64,000 bases of DNA from Fomitopsis serialis (Eukaryota > Basidiomycota > Agaricomycetes > Polyporales > Fomitopsidaceae). Positions 22,860-34,728 of the stretch are shown here, one piece after another. Where the stretch lies: assembly GCF_022376445.1 (NCBI RefSeq), contig NW_025955063.1, positions 1 through 64,000 on the forward strand, written 5' to 3'. The stretch's first letter is position 1; every line of letters starts with the position of its first letter. The notes below the pieces were generated by a model. The model ran no database searches and had not been told where the DNA came from. It was given only the letters and a program-made list of their open reading frames with translations. The translations under genes were made by a program, and so were the position numbers.

Positions 22860-23262
22860 TCAATGGTGCAGTCTAACGCGACAGAGGAGAGCTGTACAGT
22901 ACCCCGAGGCGGGGGAAAGCGAAGAGCCTGTGGCTGAACGGACGTATCGGATCTGCGTAGTTGCAATCCGGCGGAGGGTCGATATCGAGATTGAAATATT
23001 GACGTTGGGCAGTCGAGTGAAGGTCCTGTGCAGCAGCAGCGCGTTCCCGTCGTCGTGTAGACCACCCAACCTACACAACAGCTGCCCTGGTCCAGCGATC
23101 ATCACCAGGTAATCTTCAAATCTTCACGTAATGCGCGATCGTTGACTTTGATACTTAGCTCCGACGAGTCGAGTACGTCTCGAAGGTAGAGACAGCGACG
23201 CTGAGAACCAAACCCGATAGCGCGGAAGAGTTGACGACGCGAAAGAAGTACACAGGCTGAAC
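22860..23262 (-). pseudogene. F-box pseudogene fragment J (related to I)
   Basis: Two short stretches survive. One reads QLFRAIGFGSQRRCLYLRDVL (about 23,170-23,260), which matches the end of the F-box region in this cluster. The other reads DDGNALLLHRTFTRLPNV (about 22,990-23,060), very close to YDGGNALLLHEVLTRLPNV of gene I. They lie in different frames and nothing convincing continues downstream. It is a short relic whose remaining sequence is lost or unrecognisable. Confidence 0.7.
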
Positions 23263-24058
23263 AGGTTAGACTTCAAATTCGGAGAGCGGATAGGTCGTCC
23301 CGCAACGGGTCGACGACGTATGCCCATATAGCTCCGGCGGGGGCTTGAGGCGATGTATAAGAGGGTTCCTTGACATTCCTGCCGACGCAACGGGTGATAG
23401 ACCCTGCATATACAAAGACTAGAGTAAGCAATGGATCGGGTTGCAGGTAGACTGAATCGGGCGATGACATACAGTGCCACTGCGTGCCACTGCCTGGACC
23501 GCCGAGTGTTCGTGAGCCATCGTTAACTTGTAGCTATTGCTGATTGATATCTCCGTAAGTTCAAAGCACATCCAGCAACATCATGATACTTACACCGAGC
23601 TGTCCTACCTTCAACCGGAGCAGGAAGAGGACGGGATTATCTTGATTGAGGAGTATCACAATATTTGCACGTTATAACCACATCGCACAGACGCTGGATC
23701 TGCCGCCCACGTTCACTTAAGTACATCTCGTACTTACTACGAGAAAGATCCAGGTGGTATCCACTGTCTCAGACTTGGCTAACCGATCCTAGATCGCGAT
23801 GTCTCGTGTCATTGTTATTGTGAAGGAATCATGTGTGCAAGACTCACACAGCGGAGGGAGCACAAGGCGGCACGTTCTTTAACCGCTGCAACCGAGAGGG
23901 TAAGCACAGTATCGAACGTCTGGACAGGAATATAATACATTGCATCTAACGGGACAAAAGCAACGACAGCACGCGTACACGGCAGGATATCTGATGATAC
24001 AAGTAGTAATGACACACCGCCCTTCTCGTTCGTGTATAGACAAGCGTCAAGATCAGAC
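23263..24058. other. Intergenic, F-box relic J to CSN5
   Basis: Contains the CSN5 3' flank. No convincing gene, repeat or RNA is seen. Confidence 0.4.
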
Positions 24059-25403
24059 TTAGCCGATGGCCATAGGGGCATCCACCGCTTCACTGACCTC
24101 GCGCAGAGCTGCATCCTGAGGGCGCATCGAGAAGATGACGTCCTTTAGCACTTGCGCGATCAGCCCGTGTTGCGCCTCCGTAGCCAGCTTCTCGCTACGG
24201 ATGTACATTCGTCAGTCCGGATCCACACGCAAGAGGCGGAAGACTGACCTATCCTTGGCACCCTTCAGCAGCTGGTTCTGGTCCTCTTTCTTCTTCTCTT
24301 CCTTCTGCTCGCCACCGTCAACATCTGGGGATGACCGCGAGCAGCAACACTAACCTTGGCAGCCTTGTCATCTTTCAGCGCGGGTGGTGGTGCTTTTGTG
24401 TTCGGCACGTTGGTTTGCGCTTTCGTCAGCTTCTGTGCGAGGTCCGAGAGTTGCGAGGCTGCGTATGCTCGATTCTGTGCATGCTCAGTTGACTGTCAAC
24501 ATGCATCGGAGTGTGCAGCATACCGATATGAGCGCGCTCTGGCTCAGCGTGTTGACCCAGTACTTGTTCCACAGCAGGCCTAGGAGCTCGGCGTCCAGGC
24601 TACTCTTGAACACCTGCACCTCCAGCGGGTAGTACTGGTTTGCATGGACACCAAAGTCCTCAATCTTGCTCAGAGGGATGCTCTGGTACTCGCCCGCGCC
24701 CGCTTCTGGCGGGACGTATGACTCGGGATACGTCCGGAACGCACCGATGTCGACCTTGCCCGCGGAGATGGTGCGGTTCGGGTCGATCACGACGGCGACG
24801 AACGGGTCCTGGTACTTCTGGTTCGTCATCTGCGTGTTCACGTCGATACCAGACAGCCAGCAGCCGTAGCCGGGGTGCGAGTGATACCACCCGACGGCGT
24901 TCTCGAAGCGCCCGACGCGCTCGCTGCCCTGGATGTACTGGACCATGTACTCATTCGCCTCGTTCGCCGCATTCACACGCGTCTCGGTACCCTGCACGGG
25001 CAGAGCGAAGGAGTCGACGATGACGAGGGTGCGGTCCATGACCTTGCCGTGCATGAGGCCCATGATCTCGTATGGCACACCCGAGCGCGCGTGGATGACC
25101 TGTGCGGCGCGGATGAGTGGCGATGGCGGATGCGTCGGCAGGTACGTACCATCTTGATCAACGCGACAGCAGAGATTTTGCACACTCTGAAGTAGTGCGG
25201 GCTGCAGCACCATCGGAAAGGATCAACTCTTGTTCGGGTAGCGTTCAAAGTAGGTGTACGCACTCACGCGCCCAGGGTGCCTCCTGGAGGAGCCTGCGGT
25301 TCGCTGCAGGGTCAAAGCGGTAGATCTCGTCTTGAGGTGACACGTCTAGGATGTCGTTAGTGAGTGAGAACGTCTTCAGGGCCGTGCTCGACGACGCCGC
25401 CAT
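24059..25403 (-). CDS. csn5: COP9 signalosome subunit 5 (CSN5/JAB1), JAMM deneddylase
   Basis: CSN5 is the catalytic subunit of the COP9 signalosome. It removes NEDD8 from cullins and so resets cullin-RING ubiquitin ligases, including SCF complexes that use F-box proteins. Six exons fit: 25403-25264, 25201-25150, 25099-24524, 24474-24355, 24304-24249, 24194-24059 (359 aa, near the usual length). The zinc-binding JAMM motif is complete: Glu75 in EIMGL, His137 and His139 in [14 protein letters not shown], and Asp150. The N-terminal [13 protein letters not shown] is typical of CSN5. The exon 4/5 junction is the least certain; the acceptor at GAGCAG is the one that keeps frame. The start is the first ATG before the conserved region. 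CSN5 and the next gene are divergent, with about 200 bp between starts. Confidence 0.94.
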
Positions 25404-25603
25404 GGTCGTCGAAGATGAGGGCAGTGGCGGCGCTAATGCAGTCGATATCTGGGTGGACCCTTTCACAATCAGTACAAGCAATTTGTTATCTTCATTGATT
25501 ATCAATAGAATTCGCTACTGATGGACAGTGATGTGGGATCAATACAAATGGTAACAAATCTCTTCTGCACGAACACCCACTGTCATCAGCTATGCATCTT
25601 TGA

Positions 25604-26430
25604 ATGGGCCCTCTACTCTACGTCGCCGTCAATGCTCTCGACGTGCTCAGCACTGCTACCTATCATGCACACCTCGCTCGGTCTTCTCTCTCAGTAGCCC
25701 AGCTTTGTTCTCGCTGTTATTCACCCGCACGTTCCGCATCCACGGCTACCACGTCTTCGGGGCAGTCTACGTCGCCGACATCGCTCACCGAGTCTCCCGC
25801 CAATCTTGATACTACAGCTGCGTCAAAGTTTACTGCACCTCGTCCGAACACATTGCCTACGCAGATTCAAATAGAGCAACAACGACTGCGTTCGCGGGGT
25901 GGACAGAACCTTACTGCGCGATGGTCGCGACTGGAACGCTCTCTGCGCGGAAAGGAGGGATACGAAGCGCGTAGAGACACTCTAATTGAGCAAGCGGACC
26001 ATGCCTCTGCCGACGCAGAGAGGAGCGCGGCATCTGAGAAGGCTCCGAGAACGTTCCTTGGTCTGGTGCTCCCCGAGAAGCCCAAGGAGCCTCAGTCAGA
26101 CGGTACGTCTGGTAACCTTTCTGCATTGCAATGTTGTCATGCATGTATATCTACATAGAGTGCTGTATGTCTGGCTGCGCTATCTGCGTGTACGACCTGT
26201 ACACTGCGGCGCTAGAGGATTACAAGCACGCCTTGGACGCCCTTCGCACCGCGCTGCAAGCACGCAAGGTGCCAGAGCGCGAATGGCCAGTTGAAGTCAA
26301 GGGGGAAGACGAGGCAGCGGGGGGAACGCTCCCCAAATCGCCTCAGAATGTCGCATTCAGCGCGTTCGAGGAGCTCGAGCGGTCTCTGCGGGCGAGAAGG
26401 GAGCGTGAGGCCTCAGGGAGTCCTGGTTAG
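25604..26430 (+). CDS. Oxidoreductase-like-domain protein (OXLD1-type), probably mitochondrial
   Basis: Exon 1 is 25604-26102 and exon 2 starts at 26159 (phase-1 intron, 56 nt). The second exon opens with the cysteine-rich motif ECCMSGCAICVYDLY, diagnostic of the short oxidoreductase-like N-terminal domain (OXLD1 family). The region before it is Ser/Thr/Arg-rich, as expected for a mitochondrial presequence, so the true start may be any of the early ATGs. A TAG at 26428-26430 ends the open frame. A good intron (donor GTTAGT after 26425, CTAAC branch, CAACAG acceptor at 26485) would instead carry the frame on to TGA at 26595, adding about 36 residues. The biochemical role of the family is not well known. 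Confidence 0.82.
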
Positions 26431-26595
26431 TGCGTACATCCTGCCCCACAAATACGCCTTCCTATTATCTAACACGTTGCAACAGACGTGACTTTTAACG
26501 TTTCACAGTTGGACCGTACAAAGCGGAGACAGACATTACCAACTGCCGCTACACTATACGAAGGACTCCGATGGATCATATTCAGCCGACGATGA

Positions 26596-27096
26596 CTTTA
26601 GCACGAGGGCTGTTCACAAGATGCAATAGGCTGTACCATTGCACCGACCGTGAGGGACAGCGGAGATAGCTATGCACAACAGTTGTGCGTCAGTTCTATG
26701 TATCGGCGTAATGTTACTCTGGCGAAGCGGGGGAACAATACCCATCTTTAACAAGCAATGCATTGATGTCGGAAGCATGTTTGCTGAAGCAAGGCGGGAG
26801 ACCTAGCCAGTACTCCATCAAGATATTGTAGTGCCCTCCCTTTGTCTTTTCGTTCGCATGCAATCATATTTGATCTGATGCTCATCCGCTCATATTCGTG
26901 GCAGTCGCCGACCACCTGTCGTTGAAGAGAGAAAAGGACAAAGTTGATGACAATCAATCCCCAGAGTTGCCAGCACAGTATGAACTTGTCTTCACAGTGG
27001 CGGGACTGCCGTGTATCCCCTCCGCTATGTACTGTGAGTCTCGCACATATAATTTCCTCAATTACACCGACGTGATGCATTGTGATATAGGATCGA
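26596..27096. other. Intergenic
   Basis: Convergent 3' flanks of the OXLD1-type gene and the SDR. Nothing recognisable. Confidence 0.4.
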
Positions 27097-28114
27097 CTAG
27101 CCAAGTCTCATGGCACCGGCACTAATAGCAGGTACGTCAGTCATCTCTACTCTCAGTTCCTCTGACAACCCAACAACCGCATCCGTAGCCTCCACCATCT
27201 GCGGATACTTCGCCCTTGCGAAGTCGACCGCATCCGTGCCCAGAGGCAGATACAACGGTGGATCCGGTGACGCCGCTATTCGATGCAAGATATCTGCTGC
27301 CTTTGCTGTGTCTGCCATCCACGGCCAGTCGTCGACCGAATGGGCCTCGCGCTGGGCAAGCATCGCTTTGTTGTTGAGGTACGCTGGGTGCGACGGTATG
27401 CGCACGGTCTTCCGGAGAGCAGGGGTGCGGAGCGCCCCTGGCTCGACTATGACGATCTGGATCGCGGTGAGTGCTGTGTCCGAGTCTATACCCTCATGAC
27501 CTGCACCCATACCTTGATGTTCCAGTCCGGGTCGACCTCCCTGCTCAGCGCTTCGCTGAACGCGTTCAGACCTATCACCTGTCAGGACGGTACTACAAGA
27601 CAGTGCAGAAGTCTCACCGCTCTTAGCGGCGCAGTAGTATGCGATGCCCGGGACCCCCACTATGCCTGCGACAGACGAGATTTGCAGCAGGCGTCCTCCG
27701 GCGGGTTTGTTTACTTCCCGGAAGACTCGCACGGCCTCTTTGCTCACGTTGATCGCGCCCCAGAGGTTCACGTCGAACATCGCGCGCTGCTTCTTCGGGC
27801 ACGACCTCCGCTTCGCCCAAGATGCAGTATGCGGCATTGTTGAAGACAGCGTCGATGCGACCGAAGCGCTCTACAGCAGCTGCGAAGGCGTTCTTGATCT
27901 CCTGGGCATTGGACACGTCAAGCTTCAAAATCAGAGTCGGCGAGGACCTCCGGCGACCTGAGCGTGGCGACGACGATGTCCCCTTTGTCCAGTACGTGTT
28001 CAGTCATGGTCCTTCCGAGTCCACTGGATGACCCAGTAACTGGTCATATCAGTATGGAATGTGTCGCAGTCATTCCTCGATCGACGTACTGAACCAGACT
28101 TGATGGTGAGACAT
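27097..28114 (-). CDS. Short-chain dehydrogenase/reductase (frame disrupted twice)
   Basis: Starts MSHHQVWF at 28114; a short intron (28040-28089) joins to ITGSSSGLGRTMTEHVL, the Rossmann TGxxxGxG motif. Further on are NNAAYC, ISSVAG with the catalytic Ser, and YYCAAK (YxxxK), so it is a classical SDR. It would use NAD(P)H to reduce or oxidise a small carbonyl or alcohol substrate. Two breaks are visible. After SPEVLA the frame hits TGA, whereas the other frame continues LILKLDVSNAQEI and several residues normally found between are missing. After VPEEAAR a GC-repeat (GCGCGCG) is one base too long or two too short before MFDVNLWG. Two or more 3' introns (about 27572-27617 and one near the ATCGTCATAGTC segment) fit. 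It is a pseudogene or holds assembly errors. Confidence 0.7.
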
Positions 28115-29329
28115 GTTACCGTTGGCCACTGTTCAGGTGCAGATGTCACGAGCGGTCGGGTTGCGTTCACACAGCGGCAGAATGCAAATTTCTCTCTCCC
28201 AGAGTACAAACAATGACGGCGGAGGCAGCTCGACACCGGTGTTGGATGACTACGTTACACTTGCGTACGTCTTTTCGGACACTAGGAGACCCCATGTGCT
28301 AATTTGGCCATCTTAAACAGACCGGGATGTTACAGTGAGACCGTGATGGCTTAATGATAGCTGTGCGATCCACTGCCTGCTTTGTTCCATGTTACTAGAC
28401 CCTCTCCCGAAAACGCGGGCGAAGTCGTCACTTCAGGCCTCTGTCCGAGTCTGACTTTCTCGTCGAGCGATCCGCGCCCTCCATGCCGGCCACAAACCTG
28501 TCTAGCTCTCCCTCGACTCGGACATTTCTTGATATGATATGTAAAAGCCTGATTCGGGAGAACACCAGAGATACCGAGACCGACACGCTCGCCTGTCCGC
28601 ACTTTCGCGCTCGAGGGAGTCTAGCGGTATGGGATTAGCTGTAGAGGCTGTACCCTCCCGTGCACAGACCTGCCACCGCAGGTGTGGGTTCCGCACGGGA
28701 GATGGCGGTTTCGTGTTGGTTTCGTGGGTCCACGCCGGGCAGGTGAGAGAGCGTGAGTCCGGGCGGGCAGCTCTGGGCTAGGGGGAAAGCGGGAGCGGCC
28801 TGGCGAGCTACCATGAGGGTCACGGCGGGCAAGAACACCTTATGATCCCCTCCCCTCCCCCCGCCCCCCCCCACCCCCCCCCCCCTACGTTACTGGTGTG
28901 GCGAGTAGGAGGAGGAGGAGGGTCTCTGCTTTTCAATAGTATTTCATCCCATCTCCGACCTCTGTGATCAAGTAGCGCTTCAGCAAGCCCGTGGCAACAT
29001 TGTCCAAATCGGGTGGCATGTTGCAGAAAGCACGTCCTGTCAGACGCTCACTCATTCCTACTTCGATTCTTTTTTGTTACTGTACCATCAATATGGCACA
29101 GTTCTCGACTGAGTACTGAGCTCTTACTTGTCTTGCTTGTTGTGTACGAAAGCCGCATTATCGTTGACTCAGTACGAGAGCTAGCGAGTCAAGGCTCAGC
29201 GCTCAGGACATATCGTGGTTTCAGGTCTCAAAGCCCATCGTAAGAGCTTCATTTAGCGTCGTATCTTCAATGCGCTCACAACTTGGGGTTGAATCATAGG
29301 CTACATACATCATACTCGTTGTTAGCCCG
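28115..29329. other. 1.2 kb without a gene; poly-C and GGA tracts
   Basis: No supported coding region. It contains a long C-rich run (28,847-28,885) and a short GGA repeat (28,907-28,922). Confidence 0.5.
28847..28885. repeat. Poly-C/homopyrimidine tract
   Basis: About 39 nt made almost only of C, with runs of ten or more. Such a tract could form a quadruplex on the minus strand and is prone to length errors in assembly. Confidence 0.8.
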
Positions 29330-30662
29330 ATGGAAGCACAAATTTCGCAGACCGCGCTGCCACCCGAACTATGGGACCACGTCGTCAACGAGTTATCGGA
29401 TGACCGCCTAGCCCTCCAGGCATGTGGCCTAACACGGCGTGTATGGGTCGCGTCGACCCGGCGGCACCTATTCCGAGCGATCGAGCTGGAGGAGAGCGAG
29501 GGCTGTGAAAGATTTAGAGACATCCTCGTTTCATCCTCCTCAGTCGGCACGGGCGTGGCGCGATACGTATACGATGTCACGCTCAGACTCGTTCGCCTGC
29601 GTCTCGATGTCCCTGAGGACGCAGAGGCGTCCGATATACCACTCCTGGAGGAGACGCTCTCGAGGCTGCCCAACGTGGATCGTCTGCAACTGTTCGACGT
29701 GAATGTCAAGTATAGATCGGACGTGCAGACCAACGATGGGCTAGACCAGGGACACCCCGACAGGCCGCTTCGATCGCTGCTTACCCTACCAAAGCTACGA
29801 ACGCTATGTCTCACCCTAATACTGTTCGACTCGCCCTTCGACACAATGTTTCTGCTCGCTGCATTCCCGCAGGTCTCTTCGTTGCAGCTCCGAAACTTAG
29901 TGCAAATGGGGGGAGTGCCGACACGCTGGCGACCTCAGCTACCAGGGAACATGTGTATTCGAGGACTGGATGTTGCCGACGTCGACTTGACGGCGATAGT
30001 GCCCTTCTTGAATATGCTGAGGCATCCGCCATTCATCTGTGCTTTGCAGAAGCTCACTTGGCTTCTATATCCGAGGGCTGATGAGGTGTCTCTCCTGATG
30101 GAAATGGTGGGAGAAGCTGAGGGCACCTTAGAGGAACTAGAGATTCGATGCGCCCCGAACTCCGATTGTACGCATGTCTCATCCCTGCTGCATAAATTGA
30201 TGACTGACATGCCCGATAGTGTTCGAGAAGATGGATCTGTCCCAGCACTCCCGCCTCAAATCCCTGCGTGTCAAGTTCAGCAAATTGACAAATGATGCCC
30301 CCCCACCCTTTCACCATTCGCTACCATCATTTCTCTCTCGCACGTCCAACAACCTGCGAGCCCTGCACTTGTCAGTCGACTCATCGCTATTTCCACACGA
30401 GACCCCTCCATGGCCATTAGCGGGATTGCCAAGTCTCGACGAAGCACTCACGCGCCTGCACAAAAGAAACCCGTACTTGGCTGTATATATATGCCTCTCC
30501 TATGATTGGTGCCAGTGGGAACATGGCTGCGTGTCGGGGTTAGCGCCGCTATTGGTTTCGCGGATACCCTCCGCTTTGCGAGAAGGGCTTCGTGTCTGTG
30601 TTGTACTACGTGGCCAAAGACCGGGAGGCTCTAGTATGCAGGAGCAGTGCAGCTGGCTCTAG
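29330..30662 (+). CDS. F-box protein E (subfamily 2)
   Basis: Intact member of the D/E/F subfamily; 426 aa. Exons 29330-30167 and 30220-30662; the 52 nt phase-1 intron has donor GTACGC and acceptor GATAG and sits at the family-conserved site before LFEKMDLSQHS. The N-terminal F-box reads ALPPELWDHVVNELSDD then GLTRRVWVASTRRHLFRAI. Leucine-rich strands follow (LEETLSRLPNVDRLQL, LTLPKLRTLCL, LLAAFPQVSSLQL). The C-terminal module shared by the whole cluster is present (LPSFLSRT, PPWPLAGLPSLDEAL, LHKRNP). The start ATG is directly before the F-box. It stands alone on the plus strand, unlike its relatives D and F on minus. Role inferred: SCF substrate receptor of unknown target. Confidence 0.85.
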
Positions 30663-30937
30663 ATAATGTCTGTGCATAGGCCTACTTTTGTCTCTAGATC
30701 TGCTTCTCTGTGTTGCGTCTTTCTGCGTACGACGTTCGCGGCTGAACCTGAGAATATTGTCGGAGGGAATCAGTCATTAGGACTACTCCAGCTTCGGCAT
30801 ATTAGTATGCGAGTCCATGTATCGACGACTAATGAGTGTGCGTACATAGACCTTCAAGATGCAAAGAGCAAGAATAATACAGGGATGCGATCAGTCGTAA
30901 GGGTCGTTATGAGTGTCCATGTATGATCTCCACCAGG

Positions 30938-33066
30938 TCACGCCTCCTCCAACGGGTATAGCGCCTCCTCCTTGAGCTCCTCTTCTAGCGCTTGACGGCC
31001 AGCCTCCGTCAATTTGGGTATGCCGGACTCTATGTCACTCTCGAAATACTGCGGCGCAAACCTGAGACATCACTTGTGTGAACGACAGCAGACGGGTGAG
31101 ACAGTGGGACCGACACGTACTGCGCTCCCTTCCGTTTCCGTTCTGCAGCATCATCACGCTGGCGCTGCTCGATCGCAAGTTTGTGCTTCGTGGCCTCGCT
31201 GTACTCCTTCGTCAACAAGTTGTTCGTCACGTTCTCCCACAGCTTCCGGCTCTCGTTCGGATGCTGCTTCTCCAGCGGCCTCACCGACTTCGGTATGGCG
31301 CACAGCGTGGACAAGTCAATCAGCGTCGCGTAGTCCGAGTTGGGCGCGTTGACGCGCTTCCACCGGATACGGTGCTTCCATGAACCGTCGAGCGTCGCAA
31401 GCACGCGGTCCTGGGGGACGTGCTTCACCCGCGTCCACTCCTGATGCTCCGTGCTTCCGGGCACGTACGTGTGGATCACGCCCTCGACCAAGAAATGCGC
31501 CTTGCCCAGCCACGACTCCTCCTTGTACTCGATCACCGCCCGCAACTTCTCGCCGTCGGGCCCGCCGCTGCACTCGATGATCGTCGCCTCACTCATAGTG
31601 ATGTAGAAGCTGCCTCGGAGGATACCGTTCACGGACCCAACGGGGTGAGTAATGCGGTATGTCTCGCCCTCGCCCGGTCCGCCCGTAAGTCGCACGAAGA
31701 TACCCTTGTTGAGCGAGCCGGGCACGATGCGGATCGTCGTACCAGAGACCTTCGCCGAAATCTGGTCGACGCCCATCAGCTCCGTGCTCCGGCTGGGGCA
31801 CGTCGCGTAGAATGCGGATACAGGCGGGTGGTGCGAGACCTGCTCTGTCAAGAACACGATGCGCACGCGTCGCTTGCCCTCCGCATCAGGCGCATCGTCC
31901 GCCTCGAGCAGGTCGCCCTCGTCATTCAGATACAGGCTCGACACGCCCGCCTCCAAATTCGTCTCGACCAGGTCCGGAGACGTTGCGGGGGTGCTCTTGC
32001 CTGGCGTTGACGTGCCTTGCGAGACCGCGCTGAGCCCGCTCGTTGCGCTCTTGCCGCTCTTGATGCTTCGGCCGCTCATACTCGCCGTCTCAGACGCTGG
32101 GATGCGCGGTGTACGCGATGGGGTCGGCGCTAGCGACGAAGTTGTCGATTCCGGTGCAGGCGTGGTGAGGTAGAGATGTTGCATTGGCGGCTCCGTGGGA
32201 TCAGAGGGGTACTCGACCGGTAGTACATCCCAGTGCGATCGGAAGTGCTCTCCAAGGACAGAGTTGTAGGGTTTGCAGACCTTGCCGCGCTACAGAAGGG
32301 GGTTAGCAACATGTTACTGAGTGACTGCTGCCTTAACAAGCCCGACTGCAAACACCAGAAGGTGCTTGTTGTCAACCACGGTCGCCGAGCACAACAGGAC
32401 GAAGTCAGAAGCACCGCATAGTGGATAGTCACAGCCATTGAGCATGACGGACTTTCTCCCGCCGCAGCCACCTGTTGCTGCTGCACACACCGCCCCTCAC
32501 CCCTTTCTGCCTATAGGTCCTTCCTCAAGCCTCTGTTGAAGGAGCACGTAGAGGGCCTCGAGGCTGCCTGCACCTCACTTCGAGAAGCAAGAAGCGATCC
32601 ACGCAGCGTCCTGAGAGGGAAACACGTGAAGACTAGCCACTTACAATGAACTTGAGATCCTTGGAGAACGTAAATCGGAGGACGGCCAGCATGCGTTCGA
32701 AAGGATCGTCAGAGTCATTGATGCTGCAGCCATGTCAGTCCCTCGAGGCCCGCTGATGATCGCTAACAACGATGATGCTCACGCCGCTAACAGATCTGGC
32801 CGGTCAAGATAATGCCAGTACTCCAGGTTCGGGATGGGCTCCAGCAACGAAGCGGGCAATGACAGCCGCCTTGTAGTTATGTCAGTACGTGTTCGATGCT
32901 CGATGATATCTGCCACGTACATGGACGCGATATCCTTCACACCCACCACCTTCTTCACCAGCGATACAATCATCTTGAGCTTACCGCTCTCGCCCGCATC
33001 ACCCGCATCGGGCACCGAGACGGGCTGAGAGTCGTCCTCATACTGAGTATCATCCGCCGGGGACAT
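30938..33066 (-). CDS. Oxysterol-binding protein-related (OSH/ORP) lipid-transfer protein
   Basis: Five exons fit: 33066-32921, 32869-32783, 32723-32645, 32289-31121, 31061-30938 (534 aa). It is a short ORP made of the lipid-binding ORD alone, without PH or ankyrin domains. Signature blocks are SLPASLLEPIPNLEYW (the lid side), KVCKPYNSVLGEHFR, and EQVSHHPP at about residue 253, the invariant PI4P-binding motif. Such proteins exchange sterol or phosphatidylserine for PI4P at membrane contact sites. A Ser/Thr/Pro-rich insert of about 85 residues (after TEPPMQHLYL) interrupts the ORD just before EQVSHHPP and may be regulatory. Intron 3 is long (355 nt). Confidence 0.9.
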
Positions 33067-33512
33067 GATAGAGTAAAGACAAAGCAGATGAAGGAAATGG
33101 AGGAGGACAAAGTCAAGAGAGTGCACTGCCGCGTCCGCTGTGCCACCGTCTCTCAGCATACCCTCAGCTGCCATATAAAGCGCTTACATAATATTGCGTC
33201 TTCCCACCAGTTGCTGGGGCCAAAATTGGCCATGGGCACGTTCGGCCGTTGCCTGCATGCCAGTGCCTCCCGAGCTACTACCTACATGTAGTGGTACGTG
33301 GTACTTCGTCCATATGCAACAACCATGAACTTCACTGGGACACATACCAACCGCTGGGCATGACAAGTACGTATTTGCGCGCTGTCACGCAAGCCACGAT
33401 ATCCCCGAGTGCAACAGCATACTTCGGGAGAAATGCATGTGGACTATGGACGTCGACATCCATACGAACTATACATTCCGAGGTACGTATTTTCATTACG
33501 ACAGTCAAAGAC
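33067..33512. other. Intergenic, between the oxysterol-binding gene and the SDR
   Basis: 5' flank of the oxysterol-binding gene and 3' flank of the SDR. Nothing else is seen. Confidence 0.4.
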
Positions 33513-34728
33513 TCAATCGCAGTGACCACCACCGTTGACGTTTATTGTTTGACCTACATAAAGCGTTTACGCCAGGGCTGAGCTGACGAGGTTGCTTTTG
33601 ACTACAGCAAACGGAACTCACCTGTAATGAAGCGCGACTCGGGTTTGGCTAGGTATGATACGAAACTGGCGATAACTTCTGGTTCGGCCATAGGCAGAGC
33701 AGTGTCGTTCGGCAATCCGAGCATCTACAATAACGCTCCAGTGTCAAGGCGGCAGGCAGCAATCCATGGATTGCACAACCATTCACCTGTCTCATGAGGG
33801 TGCCAGGTTTCAACCCGAGTCGGATTTCTTCGTCATGACCAACTGTGACGCATTGCTCAGTAAGTGATTAGATGTGTGTACCTTGTCGCGCTCGCTCACT
33901 CATATTTGTGTGGATCAACCCAGGGGCATAGGCATTGACGGTGATGTCGTGTTTCGCGAGCTCCAAAGCTATAGTGCCGCACCGTAAGAGACACCCCGTA
34001 CCATCGTCGCAGCATCGCTTTCGCTGTCGACTCACCAGTACATTGCGTCAAGCCCCGGATCGCAAACTTCGACGCGGAGTACGCTGCTAAGTTTGGCATA
34101 CCTTGTTTCCCGGTCTGCGACGAGGCGCCTGTCACAAGCATCTTTAGCAAACCACAGCGGGTTGTCGTCGATACAACGCCCACCGATGATTCGTCCTCCT
34201 CGCCCTTGTTTGATCATTTGCTTTGCAGCATACTTGTAGCAGAGCATTTCCCCGCGGAGGTTGACTGCTATAACACGGTCCCATTCCTCTAGGGCGACTA
34301 GACGAGTGCGTCAGTAAGTCTAGCCTACGAATAGACGGAACATCGGAGGCTCACAATCAACGAAAGGACCAGAGGTTATCGTCCCCGCATTCGCGACCAT
34401 CTATGACGAGGCTCTCAGAATCAACAGCCGCAATTTCCTCCACGCGTCCACGCACCACGTCGAGGCCTCCGAACGCCTCCACCGCGGATTTAACCAACCT
34501 TTCCACATCCTCCGGGCAGGATACGTCTCCTGGAACGGCGATGGCCTGCCCATCAGGAAGGGCCTTGATTTCTGCAACGATGGCCTCCAGCTTCTCGCGT
34601 TTGACGGGCAGGTCATTTACAGCTACGTTCAGGCCATCCTCCGCCAGACGCAGCGCGATGCTCCGGCCTATACCCTCCGCGGCCCCAGTAACGATTGCAG
34701 TGCGTCGCAGCGGTGCCGATGAATCCAT
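33513..34728 (-). CDS. Short-chain dehydrogenase/reductase, diacetyl/acetoin reductase-like
   Basis: Eight small exons fit: 34728-34456, 34400-34355, 34297-34184, 34128-34036, 33968-33900, 33842-33787, 33724-33622, 33553-33513 (264 aa, typical of classical SDRs). Motifs: TGAAEGIG (residues 14-21, cofactor), VANAG (93-97), catalytic Ser in GASSQTG (about 147-148), Tyr161 and Lys165 in YSASK, and a C-terminal ITGQTINVNGG end. It should be a soluble NAD(P)H-dependent oxidoreductase. The overall pattern (VMVANAG, LTQCTALELA, GHDEEIRLG) resembles diacetyl reductase/acetoin reductase-like fungal enzymes, but the substrate is not proven. The frame is intact, unlike the SDR at 27-28 kb. Confidence 0.88.

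Noticed and set aside
28847..28885. Poly-C tract considered as a telomere- or centromere-like repeat
   Set aside because: Pure C without a TTAGGG/CCCTAA unit, and single-copy in the window.
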